From: Mycolicibacterium peregrinum | GTDB taxonomy: Bacteria > Actinomycetota > Actinomycetes > Mycobacteriales > Mycobacteriaceae | Assembly: GCF_001665625.1 (NCBI RefSeq) | Contig: NZ_LZSY01000180.1 | Coordinates: 19,302-83,301, forward strand | Direction: 5' to 3' | Length of the DNA stretch: 64,000 bases | Part shown: positions 8,324-21,156 of the stretch, in pieces | Numbering within the stretch: the first letter of the stretch is position 1 | How the letters are laid out: each line of letters begins with the position of its first letter | Position numbers and translations under genes: made by a program | The notes under the pieces: model-generated | Told to the model about the DNA's origin: nothing | What the model saw: the letters and a program-made list of their open reading frames with translations, nothing else | The model's database searches: none

Positions 8324-8940
8324 CACGGGTGGCGCAGGCGCTGTTCGTCGTCGCGGCGGTGCTGCTGTGGGTCGCCTCGCGGATGACCTGGGTCTCGGTG
8401 ACATCGTTCGACGGGCTCGGCCAGCCCAAGACCACGGCGTTGACGGGCGCATCCTGGTCGACGGCGTTGATCCCGCTGGCATTGCTCGTGCTGGCGGCCG
8501 CGGTCGCGACGCTGGCCGTGCACGGCTGGGCGCTGCGCCTGCTGGCCCTGTTGATCGCCGCCGCCAGCGCAGGCATGGGGTACCTGGGGATCAGCCTGTG
8601 GGTGATCAAGGATGTGGCGCAGCGGGCCGCTGACCTGGCAGTCGTACCCGTCTCCCAGTTGACCGCCGCCGGGGGCGGAACCAGTCGTTCCTATGGTGGC
8701 GCGGTGCTGACGCTGGTAGCAGCTGGGTGTGCACTGGTCGGCGCGGTGCTGCTGATGCGGTCGGCCAACGGCGCGAGGCGTGGCAATGCGACCCGCTACG
8801 CGGCACCTGCAGCGCGGCGGGAGGCGGCCAAGGGCGACGGCGGTGATGAACCGATGTCGGAGCGAATGTTGTGGGATGCGCTGGACGAAGGTCACGATCC
8901 GACCGGTGACGGCAGTGATCCGGACAGTAAGGGCCGGTGA
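8320..8940 (+). CDS. Trp-operon-associated membrane protein (TIGR02234-like)
   Basis: A 206-aa integral membrane protein with about four hydrophobic segments (residues roughly 5-20, 45-62, 70-95 and 125-145) and a charged cytoplasmic tail ending in DPTGDGSDPDSKGR. Its GTG start overlaps the trpE stop (GTGA). Actinobacterial trp operons commonly have such a conserved membrane protein between trpE and trpC; its function is unknown. The first extracellular loop contains conserved-looking W and G residues (MTWVSVTSFDGLG). Translational coupling suggests a role linked to tryptophan metabolism, but nothing in the sequence indicates what that is. Confidence 0.85.
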   Translation: MTRVAQALFVVAAVLLWVASRMTWVSVTSFDGLGQPKTTALTGASWSTALIPLALLVLAAAVATLAVHGWALRLLALLIAAASAGMGYLGISLWVIKDVAQRAADLAVVPVSQLTAAGGGTSRSYGGAVLTLVAAGCALVGAVLLMRSANGARRGNATRYAAPAARREAAKGDGGDEPMSERMLWDALDEGHDPTGDGSDPDSKGR

Positions 8941-9023
8941 ATGGTGAAGGTGTGGCGACGGCTACCCTTCCAGGGAGGGCAACCGGGACCGGCCCGGAGG
9001 CACCAGAAAGGAACCGACGGGCG

Positions 9024-9842
9024 ATGAGTTCGGCCACAGTGCTCGACTCCATTATCGAGGGAGTTCGCGCCGACGTTGCCGCCCGCGAGGCCGTTATCAG
9101 CTTGGCTGATATCAAGGCGCGGGCCCAGGAAGCACCGGCGCCACTGAACGTGATGGCCGCCTTGCGGGAACCGGGTATTGCCGTGATCGCCGAGGTGAAG
9201 CGCGCGAGCCCGTCCCGAGGTGAGTTGGCCAATATCGCCGATCCGGCGCAGTTGGCGCAGGCCTACGAGGCCGGTGGCGCCCGCGTGATCAGCGTGCTCA
9301 CCGAGCAGCGCAGGTTCAACGGCTCACTCGACGATCTGGACGCGGTGCGGGCGGCAGTGTCAATTCCGGTGCTGCGCAAGGACTTTATCGTCAAGCCGTA
9401 CCAAATCCATGAGGCTCGGGCGCACGGCGCCGACCTGTTGCTGCTCATTGTGGCGGCACTGGAGCAGTCGGTGCTGGAATCGCTTTTGGAGCGTACGGAA
9501 TCCCTCGGGATGACCGCGCTCGTCGAGGTGCACACCGAAGAGGAGGCCGACCGGGCATTGCAGGCCGGGGCCAAGCTGATCGGTGTCAACGCCCGCGACC
9601 TCAAGACGCTGGAAGTCGACCGTGACTGCTTCGCCCGGATCGCGCCGGGGCTGCCCTCCGATGTCATCCGCGTCGCGGAGTCCGGGGTCCGTGGAACCGC
9701 TGACCTCCTGGCGTACGCCGGCGCAGGTGCCGATGCTGTGCTGGTCGGTGAAGGCCTGGTGACCAGCGGGGATCCCCGCAGCGCGGTCGCCGATCTGGTC
9801 ACCGCCGGCACGCACCCGTCCTGCCCGAAACCGGCTCGCTGA
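9024..9842 (+). CDS. trpC: indole-3-glycerol phosphate synthase
   Basis: A 272-aa TIM barrel enzyme converting CdRP to indole-3-glycerol phosphate. Diagnostic blocks are IAEVKRASPSRG (catalytic Lys), VLTEQRRFNGSL, PVLRKDFIV (second catalytic Lys), VEVHTEEE, IGVNARDLKTLEVD and the phosphate-binding VAESGV plus VLVGEGLV. ATG 9024 gives the usual length and is preceded by AAAGGA at 9008-9013. The 83 bp after the preceding membrane-protein gene carry no other ORF of note. It is single-function, not fused to TrpF. Confidence 0.95.
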   Translation: MSSATVLDSIIEGVRADVAAREAVISLADIKARAQEAPAPLNVMAALREPGIAVIAEVKRASPSRGELANIADPAQLAQAYEAGGARVISVLTEQRRFNGSLDDLDAVRAAVSIPVLRKDFIVKPYQIHEARAHGADLLLLIVAALEQSVLESLLERTESLGMTALVEVHTEEEADRALQAGAKLIGVNARDLKTLEVDRDCFARIAPGLPSDVIRVAESGVRGTADLLAYAGAGADAVLVGEGLVTSGDPRSAVADLVTAGTHPSCPKPAR

Positions 9843-9879
9843 ACCAGTCAATGAGCCGCTTGTACGAAAAGACACTTTG

Positions 9880-11145
9880 ATGGCGGATCTCGCGGGGCCC
9901 GAGTTGCCCCGTACCAGCGCAGGCGTTGCCGAACCCACCGTTCACGATCCCGACGAGTTGGGACATTTCGGATCCTACGGCGGCCGGTTGGTTCCCGAGG
10001 CGCTGATGGCGGTGATCGAAGAGGTCACCGCGGCCTACGAGAAGGCGCGCGGTGACCAGGCTTTCCTCGACGAGCTCGACCGGTTGCAGCGCCATTACAG
10101 CGGCCGTCCGTCCCCGCTGTACGAGGCGACCCGACTGTCCGAGCACGCCGGTGGCGCACGCATCTTCCTCAAGCGAGAAGACCTGAACCACACCGGTTCT
10201 CACAAGATCAACAACGTTCTGGGCCAGGCACTGTTGGCGCGGCAGATGGGCAAGACGCGGGTCATCGCCGAGACCGGAGCCGGCCAGCACGGAGTGGCCA
10301 CCGCCACCGCATGTGCCCTGCTCGGACTGGAATGCATCATCTACATGGGCGCGGTGGACACCTCCCGGCAGGCGCTCAACGTCGCGCGGATGCGCTTGCT
10401 CGGAGCCACCGTCGTCTCGGTCGAGGCAGGGTCCAAGACACTCAAGGACGCGATCAACGAGGCGTTCCGGGACTGGGTCACCAACGCCGACGACACCTAT
10501 TACTGCTTCGGGACGGCGGCAGGCCCGCATCCGTTCCCGCTGATGGTGCGGGATTTCCAGCGGATCATCGGCATGGAGGCCAGAGCGCAGATCCTCGATC
10601 AGGCCGGCCGGTTGCCCGACGCGGTCACTGCGTGCGTCGGCGGCGGCTCGAACGCCATCGGTGTGTTCCACGCCTTCATCGATGACCCGGCGGTGCGGTT
10701 GGTCGGTTTCGAGGCCGCGGGCGACGGCGTCGAGACGGGTCGGCACGCCGCGACATTCACCGGTGGCTCTCCCGGCGCGTTCCAGGGATCGTTCTCCTAC
10801 CTGTTGCAGGACGAGGACGGCCAGACGATCGAATCGCACTCCATCTCGGCCGGTTTGGACTACCCGGGCGTCGGGCCCGAGCACGCATTCCTCAAAGACA
10901 TCGGTCGCGCCGAGTACCGCCCCGTGACCGATACCGAGGCGATGGACGCGTTCTCGTTGTTGTGCCGCCGCGAGGGCATCATCCCGGCGATCGAGTCGGC
11001 GCATGCGGTGGCCGGTGCGCTCAAGTTGGGCCCTGAACTGGGCAGCGGAGCGATCATCGTGGTGAACTTGTCCGGGCGTGGCGACAAAGACGTTGAGACT
11101 GCGGCCAAGTGGTTCGGACTGCTCGACGAGGGGAGCGCGGGATGA
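9880..11145 (+). CDS. trpB: tryptophan synthase beta chain
   Basis: A 421-aa PLP enzyme that joins indole and serine to form tryptophan and works as an alpha2-beta2 complex with TrpA. The PLP lysine lies in HTGSHKINN, the glycine-rich phosphate cup is GGGSNAIG, and the COMM-domain region includes ETGAGQHGVA. The ATG at 9880 follows a TTG at 9877; ATG is preferred. The N-terminal 25 residues before HFGSYGGRLVPE are poorly conserved, as usual for actinobacteria. The stop overlaps the trpA start (ATGA). Confidence 0.96.
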   Translation: MADLAGPELPRTSAGVAEPTVHDPDELGHFGSYGGRLVPEALMAVIEEVTAAYEKARGDQAFLDELDRLQRHYSGRPSPLYEATRLSEHAGGARIFLKREDLNHTGSHKINNVLGQALLARQMGKTRVIAETGAGQHGVATATACALLGLECIIYMGAVDTSRQALNVARMRLLGATVVSVEAGSKTLKDAINEAFRDWVTNADDTYYCFGTAAGPHPFPLMVRDFQRIIGMEARAQILDQAGRLPDAVTACVGGGSNAIGVFHAFIDDPAVRLVGFEAAGDGVETGRHAATFTGGSPGAFQGSFSYLLQDEDGQTIESHSISAGLDYPGVGPEHAFLKDIGRAEYRPVTDTEAMDAFSLLCRREGIIPAIESAHAVAGALKLGPELGSGAIIVVNLSGRGDKDVETAAKWFGLLDEGSAG

Positions 11146-11930
11146 GCCGGCTGGCGGAGTTGTTCGACGGCTGCCGCGCCGAGGGTCGTGCCGCACTGAT
11201 CGGATATCTGCCCACCGGGTTCCCAGATGTTCAGACGTCGATCGCGGCGATGACGGCGATGGTCGAATCCGGTTGTGACTTGGTGGAAGTCGGCGTTCCT
11301 TACTCGGATCCGGGGATGGACGGGCCGACGATCGCGGCAGCCACCGAGGCGGCGTTGGCCGGTGGGGTTCGGGTGCGCGACACCCTCGCGGCGGTCGAGG
11401 CGATCAGCAACGCCGGCGGCCGCGCAGTGGTGATGACATACTGGAATCCGGTGTTGCGCAAGGGCGTTGACACGTTTGCTCGCGATCTGGCCTCTGCCGG
11501 TGGATACGGGTTGATCACCCCGGACCTGATCCCCGAAGAAGCCGTCGATTGGATCGCGGCATCGGAGGAGCACAATTTGGACCGGATCTTCCTGGTCGCC
11601 CCGTCGTCTACGCCGGAGCGGCTCGCGGCGACAGTGAACGCTTCACGAGGCTTCATCTACGCCGCATCGACCATGGGCGTCACCGGGGCACGCGACGTGG
11701 TCTCGAACGCAGCGCCGGAGTTGGTGCGCCGCGTCAAGGAAGTCTCCGACATCCCTGTCGGGGTGGGGTTGGGCGTGCGCTCGGGAGCGCAGGCAGCCGA
11801 GATCGGCGCCTACGCTGACGGCGTCATCGTCGGGTCGGCGCTGGTGTCGGCCCTGAGTGAGGGGTTGGACGCAGTCCGGCGCCTCACCGAAGAACTGGCC
11901 AACGGCGTTAGGCAGAGGATTTCAGCTTGA
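11142..11930 (+). CDS. trpA: tryptophan synthase alpha chain
   Basis: A 262-aa TIM barrel subunit that cleaves indole-3-glycerol phosphate and channels indole to TrpB. The catalytic Glu is in VEVGVPYSDPGMDG, with the catalytic Asp in the same loop region, and the phosphate-binding segments are VGLGVRSG and GVIVGSAL. The ATG at 11142 overlaps the trpB stop, and the frame continues 11 codons upstream inside trpB. The stop overlaps the lgt start as TTGA, so trpA and lgt are probably translated together. Confidence 0.95.
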   Translation: MSRLAELFDGCRAEGRAALIGYLPTGFPDVQTSIAAMTAMVESGCDLVEVGVPYSDPGMDGPTIAAATEAALAGGVRVRDTLAAVEAISNAGGRAVVMTYWNPVLRKGVDTFARDLASAGGYGLITPDLIPEEAVDWIAASEEHNLDRIFLVAPSSTPERLAATVNASRGFIYAASTMGVTGARDVVSNAAPELVRRVKEVSDIPVGVGLGVRSGAQAAEIGAYADGVIVGSALVSALSEGLDAVRRLTEELANGVRQRISA

Positions 11931-14152
11931 CCACTACCGTGCTCGCGTACTTGCCCAGCCCGTCACAGGGCGTCTGGCATTTGGGCCCGGTGCCGATACG
12001 CGCGTACGCGCTGTGCATCATCGTCGGCATCATCGCAGCGCTGGTGATCGGTGACCGGCGTTGGCAGGCGCGGGGCGGGCAAGCCGGCGTCATCTACGAC
12101 ATCGCCTTGTGGGCAGTACCGTTCGGGCTTGTCGGCGGCCGGCTCTACCACGTCATGACCGACTGGCCCACCTATTTCGGGCCCACCGGCAAGGGTCTCG
12201 GTGCGGCATTCCAGGTTTGGCAAGGCGGTCTGGGGATCTGGGGCGCCGTCGCACTGGGCGGTGTCGGTGCCTGGATCGGTTGCCGGGCACACGGGATACC
12301 GCTGCCGGCTTTCGGGGACGCGATCGCGCCCGGAATCATCTTGGCCCAGGCCATCGGGCGGCTGGGTAACTACTTCAACCAGGAGCTGTACGGCGGGGAC
12401 ACCACCTTGCCGTGGGGCCTGGAGATCTACAAGCGACTGAATGCCGCCGGCATGCCCGACGATCTCAATGGCGTGTCCACCGGCGAGGTCATCAAGGTCG
12501 TGCATCCGACCTTCCTCTACGAATTACTGTGGAACCTACTGGTTTTCGCGCTACTGATCTGGGCGGACCGCAAGTTCAGGCTCGGCCACGGCCGGCTGTT
12601 TGCGTTGTATGTAGCCGGCTACTGTGCGGGCCGTTTCCTCGTCGAATTGATGCGTAGCGACCCGGCGACCGAATTCGCCGGTATCCGCGTCAACACCTTC
12701 ACCTCGACGTTCGTGTTCATCGGAGCGGTCGTCTACATCATGCTGGCGACCAAGGGTCGGGAAGACCCTGCGACGCTGGTCGGTAAGCGCGATGACGAAG
12801 AGGACGAATCCGCGGTCGACGAACTCGGCAAGGAGTTGGTTGCCGCAGCGGCGGGTACCGGTGTCGTCGCGGCCGCAGTGGTAGCGGGTCAGGACGACGA
12901 CGAAGATGCCGACCACATGCATCCGGACGAGGTCGGTGCCAGTGAGGACGACGGCGCCGAAGCTGCCGCGGCCATCGAACTGAAGGGGATCGCGGCCGAG
13001 CCTGACGAGGACGCCGGCGACGAGGAGTCCGAAGAATCCGAAGACGAGGCGGATCTCGAGGACGAGGCTGAAGACACCGAGGCAGAAGCTGAAGCTGTAG
13101 AAGCTGAGTCGGACGTCGAGGAAGAAGCTGCCGACGAGCTGGCTGTCGCCGGTGATTCCACTGATGACGAAGGCGAGGCCGAAGAAGTCGAAGCCGAGTC
13201 CGACGCCGAGGAAGCAGCTGCCGGCGAGGTCGCTGATGACGAGCGCACTGGTACTGAGGCCGAGGATGATGTCGCCGAGTCTGCCGAGGAGCAGGTTGCC
13301 GATCAGGATGCGGTAGCCGAGTCGGGCGGCGAAGAAGAGTCTGCCGACGAGCCCGCTGCCGACGGTGATTCCACTGATGTCGAAGGCGAGGCTGAGGCAG
13401 CCGAGGCCGAGTCTGACGTGGAGGAAGCTGGCGAAGTCGCCGCTGACGATGAGTCCACCGATGTAGCCGACGAGCCGGAACTCGAATCTGAGGAAGCCAC
13501 CGAGGAGCAGGCTGCTGACGAGTCTGCCGACGAGGTCGCTGCCGACGATGAGTCCGCTGATGACGAAGGCGAGGCTGACGGAGCCGAGTCTGACGTCGAA
13601 GACGCTGGCGAAGTCGCCGCTGACGATGAGTCCACCGATGTAGCCGACGAGCCGGAGCACGAATCTGAGGAAGCCGCCGAGGAGCAGGCTGCTGACGAGA
13701 CCGCGGACGACACCGAAGGCGAGGAAGCGGTAGTCGACACCGACACCGATACCGACACCGAAGACGCCCTTCCGGTTGAGACTGGTGAGTCTGAGACGTC
13801 GGTGGATACCGATGAGGTCGACCACGCGGATGACGTCGAGGTCGAGGCCGACGAAGGCGCCGCGGAAGCCGACGAGCCCGATACCGACGAAGAGGCTTCG
13901 GAGGAGCCCGCGCCCGAAGCTGCGGATGAGGCCGTCGACGAAGACGAGACCGACGAAGACGTGACTGCCGATGAGGCGGACGACGAAGCCGAGTCCGAGA
14001 CTGCTGAAACCGACGATGGCAATGACGATGGCAATGAGGACGTCTCCGACGAAGACGGACCGGAATCACCCGCTGCTGTCGAGCCGTCGGAGCCTTCCGA
14101 GCCAACCAAGCAGGGCGGTCGGGTGCGTCGCTGGTTCCGCCGTAACCGGTAA
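11927..14152 (+). CDS. lgt: prolipoprotein diacylglyceryl transferase with a very long acidic tail
   Basis: A 741-aa protein that transfers diacylglycerol to the lipobox cysteine of prelipoproteins in the plasma membrane. Residues 1 to about 275 are the normal Lgt core with seven hydrophobic segments, the signature GRLGNYFNQELYG and the conserved HPTFLYELLWN. TTG 11927 overlaps the trpA stop (TTGA). Residues about 277-741 are a low-complexity, strongly acidic extension of Glu, Asp, Ala and Ser with imperfect repeats (DDESTDVADEPE, ESEEA.EEQAADE), ending in a basic patch GGRVRRWFRRNR. Mycobacterial Lgt proteins have longer C-termini than E. coli, but about 465 extra residues is extreme. The tail is predicted cytoplasmic and disordered. 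The terminal arginine cluster could touch acidic phospholipid heads. Confidence 0.93.
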   Translation: MTTTVLAYLPSPSQGVWHLGPVPIRAYALCIIVGIIAALVIGDRRWQARGGQAGVIYDIALWAVPFGLVGGRLYHVMTDWPTYFGPTGKGLGAAFQVWQGGLGIWGAVALGGVGAWIGCRAHGIPLPAFGDAIAPGIILAQAIGRLGNYFNQELYGGDTTLPWGLEIYKRLNAAGMPDDLNGVSTGEVIKVVHPTFLYELLWNLLVFALLIWADRKFRLGHGRLFALYVAGYCAGRFLVELMRSDPATEFAGIRVNTFTSTFVFIGAVVYIMLATKGREDPATLVGKRDDEEDESAVDELGKELVAAAAGTGVVAAAVVAGQDDDEDADHMHPDEVGASEDDGAEAAAAIELKGIAAEPDEDAGDEESEESEDEADLEDEAEDTEAEAEAVEAESDVEEEAADELAVAGDSTDDEGEAEEVEAESDAEEAAAGEVADDERTGTEAEDDVAESAEEQVADQDAVAESGGEEESADEPAADGDSTDVEGEAEAAEAESDVEEAGEVAADDESTDVADEPELESEEATEEQAADESADEVAADDESADDEGEADGAESDVEDAGEVAADDESTDVADEPEHESEEAAEEQAADETADDTEGEEAVVDTDTDTDTEDALPVETGESETSVDTDEVDHADDVEVEADEGAAEADEPDTDEEASEEPAPEAADEAVDEDETDEDVTADEADDEAESETAETDDGNDDGNEDVSDEDGPESPAAVEPSEPSEPTKQGGRVRRWFRRNR
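13427..13656 (+). repeat. 177-bp tandem duplication within the Lgt acidic tail
   Basis: A 53-bp block at 13427-13479 recurs without mismatch at 13604-13656. The period is 177 bp, that is 59 codons, so the frame is kept. Sequence after each copy stays similar, with a few substitutions, through the ESEEA.EEQAADE part. It encodes AGEVAADDESTDVADEPE twice. The near-perfect identity indicates a recent slippage or unequal-crossover event. Confidence 0.85.
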
Positions 14153-14178
14153 GGGTCGGGCTCTGGCATCCTGGCTGT

Positions 14179-14577
14179 ATGACTGATCCGTCGCAGTCCG
14201 GAGGCTCCTCGGATATCCCTTCGTCGGCCGGCTTTCCGCCGCCCGCGGGGTATCCGCCGCCGCCACCGGGCTATCCGCCCTATCCACCGGCGTTCGTGGA
14301 TCCGAGCGCGCCCTTCGGCCGTCATCCGGTGACCGGCGAACCGCTCTCCGACAAGTCGAAGGTTGTGGCCGGGCTGCTGCAGTTGGTCGGGCTGTTCGGC
14401 TTTGTCGGCCTCGGGCGGATCTACCTGGGCCAAACCGGACTGGGCATCGCCCAGTTGATCGTGGGCTTGGCCACCTGCACCATCGGCGCCATCATCTGGG
14501 GGCTCGTCGACGCGATCCTGATCTTCACCGACAAGGTTCGCGACCCGTACGGGCGTCCACTGCGCGATGGAACCTAG
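14179..14577 (+). CDS. TM2-domain membrane protein with Pro-rich N-terminus
   Basis: A 132-aa protein. Residues 1-50 are rich in Pro, Gly, Tyr and Ser (FPPPAGYPPPPPGYPPYPP). The rest is a TM2 domain: a short conserved lead-in SDKSKVVAGLLQ, a first membrane helix, the polar turn GRIYLGQTGLGIAQL, a second helix and IWGLVDAILIFTDKVRD. TM2 proteins are small two-helix membrane proteins of unknown biochemical role. Its end overlaps the start of the next small membrane-protein gene by 11 bp, so the two form an operon. Confidence 0.85.
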   Translation: MTDPSQSGGSSDIPSSAGFPPPAGYPPPPPGYPPYPPAFVDPSAPFGRHPVTGEPLSDKSKVVAGLLQLVGLFGFVGLGRIYLGQTGLGIAQLIVGLATCTIGAIIWGLVDAILIFTDKVRDPYGRPLRDGT

Positions 14578-14980
14578 CGGCCTCACCTCCACGACGGCCG
14601 GGCGATACTCGCTGCTGGCGGCGGGATTGCTCGGGGCCGGCGCGTTGACCTACACCGGTGTGGCGGATCCACACCGTCCCGGGTTCCTGTTTCCTGGCTG
14701 CCCGTTCAAGGCCCTGACCGGATTGAACTGTCCGGCCTGTGGCGGGCTGCGGATGACCCATGATCTGCTGCACGGCGACGTGGCCGCGGCGATCGTGGAT
14801 AACGTATTCGCTTTGGTCGGTCTGCCTGCGCTGATGGTGTGGATGTTGGTGCGGTGGCGGTTGGGCAAGGCGATGTTTCCGATGCCCGCGGTGGCGACGA
14901 TCGTGGTCGCGTTGGTGCTGTGGACGGTGGTGCGTAACCTGCCGGTCTTCCCACTGGTCCCGACGTTAAGCGCTCAGTAG
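14567..14980 (+). CDS. DUF2752 family membrane protein
   Basis: A 137-aa protein with the DUF2752 signature CPFKALTGLNCPACGGLRMTHDLLHGD near residues 45-70 (shown here in two parts: CPFKALTGLNCP and ACGGLRMTHDLLHGD), flanked by hydrophobic segments at about 15-32, 80-98 and 105-122. The conserved cysteines and the GLRMTH block define the family; the function is unknown. ATG 14567 lies within the end of the TM2 gene. About 85 bp separate it from gltB. Confidence 0.85.
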   Translation: MEPSGLTSTTAGRYSLLAAGLLGAGALTYTGVADPHRPGFLFPGCPFKALTGLNCPACGGLRMTHDLLHGDVAAAIVDNVFALVGLPALMVWMLVRWRLGKAMFPMPAVATIVVALVLWTVVRNLPVFPLVPTLSAQ

Positions 14981-14997
14981 TAGCCCACCTGCGCTGA

Positions 14998-15058
14998 TAC
15001 ACTGAAAATTCGGGCCGGTGCAGTCCCGGGACCAGGATGTTCCGGACTTGCGGAGGTG
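14998..15058 (+). promoter_or_regulatory. gltB promoter and start-deciding ribosome-binding site
   Basis: TACACT at 14998-15003 is a candidate -10 box. GGAGGTG at 15052-15058 is a strong Shine-Dalgarno sequence that fits GTG 15066 and rules out the upstream in-frame GTG at 15018, which would place it inside the gene. Confidence 0.45.
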
Positions 15059-15065
15059 CGATCAA

Positions 15066-19626
<4,561 letters not shown>

Positions 19627-19634
<8 letters not shown>

Positions 19635-21129
19635 TCCGACCGGATTTCTTCGTGTCCCCAAAATCGAGGCGGCCAAGCGCCCCGTCGAGGAGCGGGTGGG
19701 GGACTGGCGCGAGGTGTACGAGCGCGAGGATCCCAACGCGCGCGCCGGCGAGGTGTCGCAGCAGGCCCGGCGCTGTATGGATTGCGGGATCCCGTTCTGC
19801 CATTCCGGCAAGGCGGGCTGTCCGCTGGGCAACCTGATCCCGGAATGGAACGACCTGGTGCGGCGGGGACGTTGGGATGCGGCCAGTGACCGCCTGCACG
19901 CCACCAACAACTTTCCGGAGTTCACCGGACGGCTGTGCCCGGCGCCATGCGAGGCAGCCTGCGTGCTCTCGATCTCCGAGGAGCAGACCGGCGGCAGCGT
20001 GACGATCAAGCGCATCGAGCAGACGATCGCCGACCACGCCTGGATGAACGGCACCGTCGAACCCCAGCCCGCCGCGATCTCCACCGGCAAAAGCGTGGCA
20101 GTCGTCGGTTCGGGACCGGCAGGTTTGGCTGCGGCACAACAGCTCACGCGGGCCGGCCACGAGGTCACCGTGTACGAGCGTGACAACCGGGTGGGTGGGC
20201 TGCTGCGCTACGGGATCCCCGAGTACAAGCTCGAGAAGTCGGTGCTGAATCAGCGTCTGGCCCAGATGCGGGCCGAGGGCACCCGATTCGTCACCGAGTG
20301 CGAAGTGGGCGTCGATCTGACCGTCGAGCAGCTGCGTCAGCGTCACCAGGCGGTGGTGCTGGCGGTCGGCGCGCTCCGGGGCCGAGACAACGACGTGCCC
20401 GGACGAGAGCTCGACGGCGTGCACCTGGCGATGGAGCATCTGGTGCCGGCCAACCGCGAGTGCGAAGGCGACTCGTCGTCGCCGATCTCGGCGGCGGGCA
20501 AGCACGTGGTGATCATCGGTGGCGGTGACACCGGCGCCGACTGCCTGGGTACCGCGCACCGTCAGGGTGCGGCGTCAGTGACGCAGCTCGACTACAACGC
20601 CGAGCCACCCGAGACCCGCGACGACGAACTCTCTCCCTGGCCGACGTGGCCGTTGGTGCTGCGGACCTCCCCGGCACACGCAGAAGGTGGCGCGCGCCGG
20701 TTCGAGGTGGCCGTGCAGCGTTTTCTAGGCGACGAAAACGGTCACGTGCGGGCCGTCGAGATTGCCGAGGTTCAGGTGACCCGCGACGCGGAAGGACGGC
20801 GCGAGATCACCCCGGTCGGCGAGTCGTTGCAGATTCCCTGCGACCTGGCGCTGTTGGCGATCGGGTTCGAAGGCGTGGAGCACATGGCGCTGCTCGACGG
20901 GCTGCACCTGAAACTGACCCGGCGCGGCACTGTGTCGTGCGGTTCGGATTGGCAGACCGACGCGCCCGGGGTGTTCGTTTGCGGCGATGCCCACCGGGGC
21001 GCCTCGCTGGTGGTGTGGGCCATCGCCGAGGGCCGCAGCGCGGCGCACGCGGTGGACGCCTACCTGATGGGTGAGTCGGATCTGCCGTCGCCGGTGAGGC
21101 CCGGCACCCTGCCTCTGGCCGTCATCTGA
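19627..21129 (+). CDS. gltD: glutamate synthase (NADPH) small subunit
   Basis: A 500-aa FAD and Fe-S protein that passes electrons from NADPH to GltB. The N-terminal 4Fe-4S ligands are in RRCMDCGIPFCH...CPLGN and LCPAPCEAAC. The FAD Rossmann motif is VVGSGPAGLAAAQ (near residues 159-171) and the NADPH motif is IIGGGDTGADCLGT. A C-terminal FAD contact GVFVCGDAHRGASLVVWAI is present. GTG 19627 overlaps the gltB stop by 8 bp. About 27 bp separate it from pyruvate kinase. Confidence 0.96.
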
Positions 21130-21142
21130 ATCGATCAACGAC

Positions 21143-21148
21143 TAAGCT
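21143..21148 (+). promoter_or_regulatory. candidate -10 box for a leaderless pyruvate kinase transcript
   Basis: TAAGCT ends eight bases before GTG 21157, which places transcription start on or next to the start codon. No Shine-Dalgarno sequence precedes the GTG, in agreement with leaderless initiation. The box lies within the 27-bp gltD-pyk gap. Confidence 0.4.
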
Positions 21149-21156
21149 GACATGAC

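Noticed and set aside
6743..8482. 579-aa minus-strand ORF opposite trpE
   Set aside because: High-GC antisense shadow; trpE on the plus strand is complete with all family motifs.
13370..13700. CRISPR-like repeat array
   Set aside because: Repeats are coding, in frame, and only one pair is near-identical; no regular spacers.
12551..14592. Long minus-strand ORFs opposite the lgt tail (424, 455 and 429 aa)
   Set aside because: They are shadows created by the repetitive GAG/GAC/GCC codons of the acidic tail, with low-complexity translations and no homology-like motif.
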